A DNA stretch of 7,000 nucleotides, taken from contig JAUVOA010000078.1 in assembly GCA_030599445.1 (NCBI GenBank), forward strand, positions 1-7,000, in the 5' to 3' direction. Position numbers and translations under genes: made by a program. Below, in pieces: positions 4,830 through 7,000 of the stretch; the first letter of the stretch is position 1; every line of letters starts with the position of its first letter. The notes under the pieces were generated by a model, which did not search any database, was not told the DNA's origin, and saw only the letters and a program-made list of their open reading frames with translations. The stretch is from Atribacterota bacterium. GTDB lineage: Bacteria > Atribacterota > Phoenicimicrobiia > Phoenicimicrobiales > Phoenicimicrobiaceae.

Positions 4830-5702
4830 TTAGGATTTTACAATTGGATAAAGTGGCCCCCCATATAGATTAACAAATTCTTCCAATCTTTCTTTTTCAG
4901 AATTTGAAAGATTAAAAAAACCCTTATAATCTTCTATTAAATCAATACTTCTATACAACAACCTTTTATCACCTGGACTAACTGCAGAATCAATATCTTT
5001 TGATAATGTAAATTTGAGTGCGAGCATGGCTAATTCATCGTTATCAAATAAAGGCTTATACCAAGTTTTGTATCCACGCCTTTCCTCACCATCTTTCCAA
5101 CGCCTATGAGCTAAAGATTTAATAGCCAGTATGCCTTTATTCGTTTCACGAGCTTTTTTTATTACTGCTTCCCCCTGATGATTATTGTACCAGTAATTCC
5201 AATTTATAGGAAACATGACAGTATCAAAATCATAGAGTTTCATGAGTTTCAGTGCCCATTCTTCACTATGAGATGAAAATCCGACATAATTAACCAAGCC
5301 TTCTTCTTTAGCCTCCAGAATGGCTTCTAAGGCTCCTCCCGAACCCATTGATTTTTTCAACAAATCTTCATCGGTGACTTCATGTAACTGATAAACATCA
5401 AAAAAATCGGTTTTTAGTAATTTTAGAGAATTTTCCAAGTCAGACCTAACCTCTCCCTTGGTTTTATAAGGTTCAGTTTTACAAGTTAAAATTAACTGTT
5501 CTCGATATTTTTCTATAGCAGGTCCTAGTCTATTTTGAGCGTCTCCATAAGTTGGCCCAACATCAAATAAATTCACTCCTCTTTTGATAGCTTCAGAAAC
5601 CACTTTATTTACCTCTTCTTGATCCATGTTATTCACCATTATGCCGCCAAATGATATAATAGAAACATCAAGTCTTGTTCGACCTAATTTTCTGTATTCC
5701 AT
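4830..5702 (-). CDS. Aldo/keto reductase
   Basis: The product has 290 residues, a full-length NAD(P)H-dependent aldo/keto reductase with a TIM barrel. The N-terminus MEYRKLGRTRLDVSIISFGG is typical. The catalytic tetrad is D47 (FDVGPTYG), Y52, K75 (ILTCKTE) and H107 (VYQLHEV). The barrel continues through VGFSSHS (140-146), a region rich in Trp/Tyr (165-175) and IKSLAH (194-199), with the cofactor-phosphate loop near 240-250 (AVSPGDKRLLYRS). It has no C-terminal ferredoxin cysteine cluster, unlike some anaerobe relatives. The substrate cannot be told; reduction of sugars, aldehydes or ketones in the cytoplasm is the general role. The start is ATG at 5702 with AGGAGG (5716-5711) 8 bases upstream. 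It appears to be a single-gene unit with its own promoter and a downstream repeat hairpin. An inverted repeat inside the promoter suggests control by a repressor. Confidence 0.93.
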   Translation of the reverse strand: MEYRKLGRTRLDVSIISFGGIMVNNMDQEEVNKVVSEAIKRGVNLFDVGPTYGDAQNRLGPAIEKYREQLILTCKTEPYKTKGEVRSDLENSLKLLKTDFFDVYQLHEVTDEDLLKKSMGSGGALEAILEAKEEGLVNYVGFSSHSEEWALKLMKLYDFDTVMFPINWNYWYNNHQGEAVIKKARETNKGILAIKSLAHRRWKDGEERRGYKTWYKPLFDNDELAMLALKFTLSKDIDSAVSPGDKRLLYRSIDLIEDYKGFFNLSNSEKERLEEFVNLYGGPLYPIVKS

Positions 5703-5728
5703 TTATAAACCCTCCTAGTGTATAATTT

Positions 5729-5756
5729 ATTATATCTTGATGTTCAAGAATATCAA
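5729..5756 (-). promoter_or_regulatory. Sigma-A type promoter of the aldo/keto reductase gene
   Basis: On the minus strand a -35 box TTGATA (5756-5751) and a perfect -10 box TATAAT (5734-5729) are separated by 16 bases. The -10 lies about 27 bases before the start codon, which leaves a short leader holding the ribosome binding site. This is the best promoter in the window. Confidence 0.8.
5736..5748. promoter_or_regulatory. Possible operator within the aldo/keto reductase promoter
   Basis: CTTGA-TGT-TCAAG is a perfect 5-bp inverted repeat with a 3-base centre, extended by ATAT on both sides if one bulged base is allowed (5732-5753). It fills the spacer between the -35 and -10 boxes, where a bound repressor would block RNA polymerase or a MerR-type activator would act. 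No regulator gene lies in the window. Confidence 0.45.
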
Positions 5757-5848
5757 ATTATTTTAAATATTTTTAAATTTAAGATATCAAATAAATCAAA
5801 AATTTTCAAAAAAATGTGTGTTATCCAGGACCTACTATACAATTTTAA

Positions 5849-6034
5849 AATCATGGTTATTCTCAATATATAAGAAAAATATTAGAATTAACAGAAATAA
5901 ATCCCAAGAAGATAGATTGGTTTTCACTTTTCTTATTTGAACCCTTAAAGCCATGCATATTTATCTGGCTTTAGTTCTTATTTTGGCATAAAGAAAGTGA
6001 TTTGACTATCCTGATTGATCAGATTATTCTATAG
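5849..6034 (+). pseudogene. Doubtful decayed reading frame on the + strand
   Basis: The frame is open from 5849 to a TAG at 5972-5974 and, past that single stop, to a TAG at 6032-6034, about 60 codons in all. It reads NHGYSQYIRKILELTEINPK then KIDWFSLFLFEPLKPCIFIW before the first stop, and FLFWHKESDLTILIDQIIL after it. The residue mix looks more like protein than random AT-rich DNA, but there is no start or ribosome binding site and I recognise no family. Chance is a serious alternative. Confidence 0.2.
5946..5973. terminator. Hairpin in the intergenic region, possible terminator
   Basis: TAAAGCCA (5946-5953) pairs perfectly with TGGCTTTA (5966-5973) around a 12-base loop. The flanks are only modestly T-rich (GTTCTTATTTT on the + strand). 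It could be the old terminator of the dead acetyltransferase unit, about 150 bases after its stop, or could end the doubtful + strand frame. Confidence 0.4.
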
Positions 6035-6119
6035 TTAAATGTTATTTTTCAATGATAGACCCCGTTATTCTTTTTACTAGTGGTTGTTTTTATTCAATTT
6101 TCAGTTTTTTATAATAATA

Positions 6120-6688
6120 CTACTTATCATCTTCCGATATTTCTCTCAAAACTTTACAAGGATTACTAATAGCAATCACATCGCTTGGAATATCTTTTGT
6201 AATAACACTTCCTGAACCAATTACAGAATTATCTCCAATAATTATTCCCGGGTTAATACTACATTTCCACCAATCCAAACATTATTTCCGATACTTATGG
6301 GGAAAGCGTATTCATATTCTTGATTTCTTTTTTCATAATGCAATGGATGTCCGGCAGTATAAATACTTACATTCGGTCCAATCAAAACATTATCTCCAAT
6401 TATTACTTTTGCACAATCTAAAATTATCAAGTTGTAATTTGAATAGAAATTTTCTCCTATCTCAATATTATAACCCTAATCACAACGAAATGGCAGTTCT
6501 ATTAAAAATGTGCTTTTTGTTTTACCAAGTAGCCTTTTTAACACTTCGTTTCGTTTAGCAATCTCATTAGGACGAAAGGAATTAAAATTAAAAACTTGCT
6601 CTTTGGCGTATTGTCTTTCTTTTAATAACCCATCGTTAAAAGCCTTATAAGGCTTTCCTTAAATATTTTTTGCTTTTTCACTATCTAT
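6120..6688 (-). pseudogene. Dead maltose/galactoside-type O-acetyltransferase gene (hexapeptide repeat family)
   Basis: Reading through the lesions gives about 190 codons, the normal length of this family, which acetylates sugars with acetyl-CoA in the cytoplasm as a trimer. Recognisable blocks are GKPYKAFNDGLLKERQ, RPNEIAKRNEVLKRLLGK, LPFRCD-stop-GYNIEIGENFY, IIGDNVLIGPNVSIYTAGHP (catalytic His at codon 114), FPISIGNNVWIGGNVV, and in a shifted frame NPGIIIGDNSVIGSGSV and NPCKVLREI. Four lesions are visible: the expected start codon is ATA (6688-6686) after an AAAGGA-like site; TAA at codon 10 (6661-6659); TAG at codon 71 (6478-6476), where the family has Tyr in FRCDYGYNI; and a one-base deletion near 6256-6260 that shifts the frame at about codon 144. 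The high similarity that remains suggests fairly recent loss. A TATAAT at 6767-6762 may be the old -10 box. An internal open piece (6430-6242) is not a real gene. Confidence 0.92.
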
Positions 6689-6802
6689 TTTAATACTTTT
6701 CCTTTAGCTTATTGGGGTTGCTGTTCTGTCCATAAAATAACTGCTTTGTTGCTTTTATTATATTATACAAAAAATGAAAAGAAAAGTTACAGGAAATAAA
6801 AA

Positions 6803-6846
6803 AGCCCTTCAGCAAAGGCTAAAGGGCTGGGAATGTCAGGCTCCCC
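6803..6846 (-). repeat. Hairpin repeat, copy 4
   Basis: The stem AGCCCTT (6803-6809) pairs with AAGGGCT (6822-6828), with an AGG variant in the loop, followed by GGGAATGTCAGGCTCCCC, which is one base shorter than copies 1 and 2. On the minus strand a TTTTTTATTT run follows, so it can act as a terminator for a gene to the right of the window. Homology with copy 2 continues to about 6930. Confidence 0.85.
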
Positions 6847-6930
6847 AGACAGAACGATTATAGAACTTTTTGTATGAGTGATGAAACTGAAAAAGTGTAT
6901 CAAGAGTTAGAAAAAATGATTAGGATATAG
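6847..6930 (+). pseudogene. Relic reading frame after repeat copy 4, unknown family
   Basis: The + strand frame gives RQNDYRTFCMSDETEK then VYQELEKMIRI and ends TAG TAA (6928-6933). An ATG at 6874 could start an 18-residue peptide, but there is no ribosome binding site. It is the partner of the frame at 3258-3344, and the conserved residues and third-position differences suggest a former C-terminus of a shared gene family. The one-base loss in the hairpin core puts the upstream part of this copy out of frame relative to copy 2, so this copy is broken. Confidence 0.4.
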
Positions 6931-7000
6931 TAAATATCAAGGTCACTATTCTCACCAAGTACAATTTCAACATAATACACTACCTCAACCCAGCATTATC
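6931..7000. other. Right edge of the window, nothing identified
   Basis: A short minus-strand frame across 6905-6995 reads WVEVVYYVEIVLGENSDLD, but it runs into the repeat and has an upstream stop at the window edge. I treat it as unassigned. Confidence 0.2.

Larger units (their letters stand above)
5757..6119. other. Region between the reductase promoter and the dead acetyltransferase; no intact gene
   Basis: This region is very AT-rich. It contains a hairpin (5946-5973), a doubtful decayed + strand frame (5849-6034) and a short inverted repeat CTGA-TTGA-TCAG (6011-6022). I see no promoter, RNA gene or intact coding sequence. Confidence 0.4.

Noticed and set aside
6343..6558. Open + strand frame across the dead acetyltransferase
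   Set aside because: It is antisense to a recognisable pseudogene, with no start site or family resemblance.
2959..6846. Four repeats with similar cores considered as a CRISPR array
   Set aside because: The copies are hundreds to thousands of bases apart, have unequal flanks, and show no regular spacers or cas genes.

Overview
The window is AT-rich DNA with Gram-positive-style gene starts (AGGAGG or GGAG about 8-9 bases before ATG). It most resembles an anaerobic low-GC Firmicute of the Clostridia or Halanaerobiales kind. That placement is an inference from gene style and family membership, since there is no rRNA or other marker gene. All five intact genes read on the minus strand, so the + strand coordinates run from the 3' to the 5' ends of the transcription units.

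Layout from left to right: (1) 1-279 holds a weak + strand reading frame cut by the window edge and a strong bidirectional hairpin terminator. (2) 280-1257 encodes a secreted LysM plus class C (e(P4)-type) acid phosphatase. (3) 1258-1680 has no intact gene. It holds a REP-like palindrome, what looks like the decayed tail of a small transposase, and one member of a diverged repeat pair whose other member is at 104-148. (4) 1681-2574 is a probable two-gene unit: a Dps-like 'thioferritin' followed by a small cytochrome b5-like heme-binding protein, with a terminator-like hairpin between them. This suggests an iron/peroxide defence pair. (5) 2575-3372 is a long spacer with two copies of a hairpin repeat. 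(6) 3373-4536 is a signal-peptide-bearing serine hydrolase of the beta-lactamase/S12 class. (7) 4537-4829 holds a third hairpin repeat. (8) 4830-5702 is an aldo/keto reductase with a good sigma-A promoter whose spacer contains an inverted repeat. (9) 5757-6119 has no intact gene, only a hairpin and a doubtful decayed frame. (10) 6120-6688 is a clearly dead maltose/galactoside O-acetyltransferase gene with a lost start, two in-frame stops and a one-base deletion. (11) 6700-7000 holds the fourth hairpin repeat.

The main structure not explained by ordinary genes is the four-copy hairpin repeat (2959, 3213, 4639, 6803; all in the same orientation). Each reads as an intrinsic terminator on the minus strand. 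Two copies continue on the + strand into about 85 bases that differ mostly at third codon positions and encode a shared C-terminal-like peptide, which suggests relics of one small protein-coding gene family. Two other copies share about 90 bp as direct repeats flanking the serine hydrolase gene. I found no CRISPR array, RNA gene, complete insertion sequence or recognisable defence system. The window is mostly ordinary housekeeping/accessory sequence with gene decay and small repeats.
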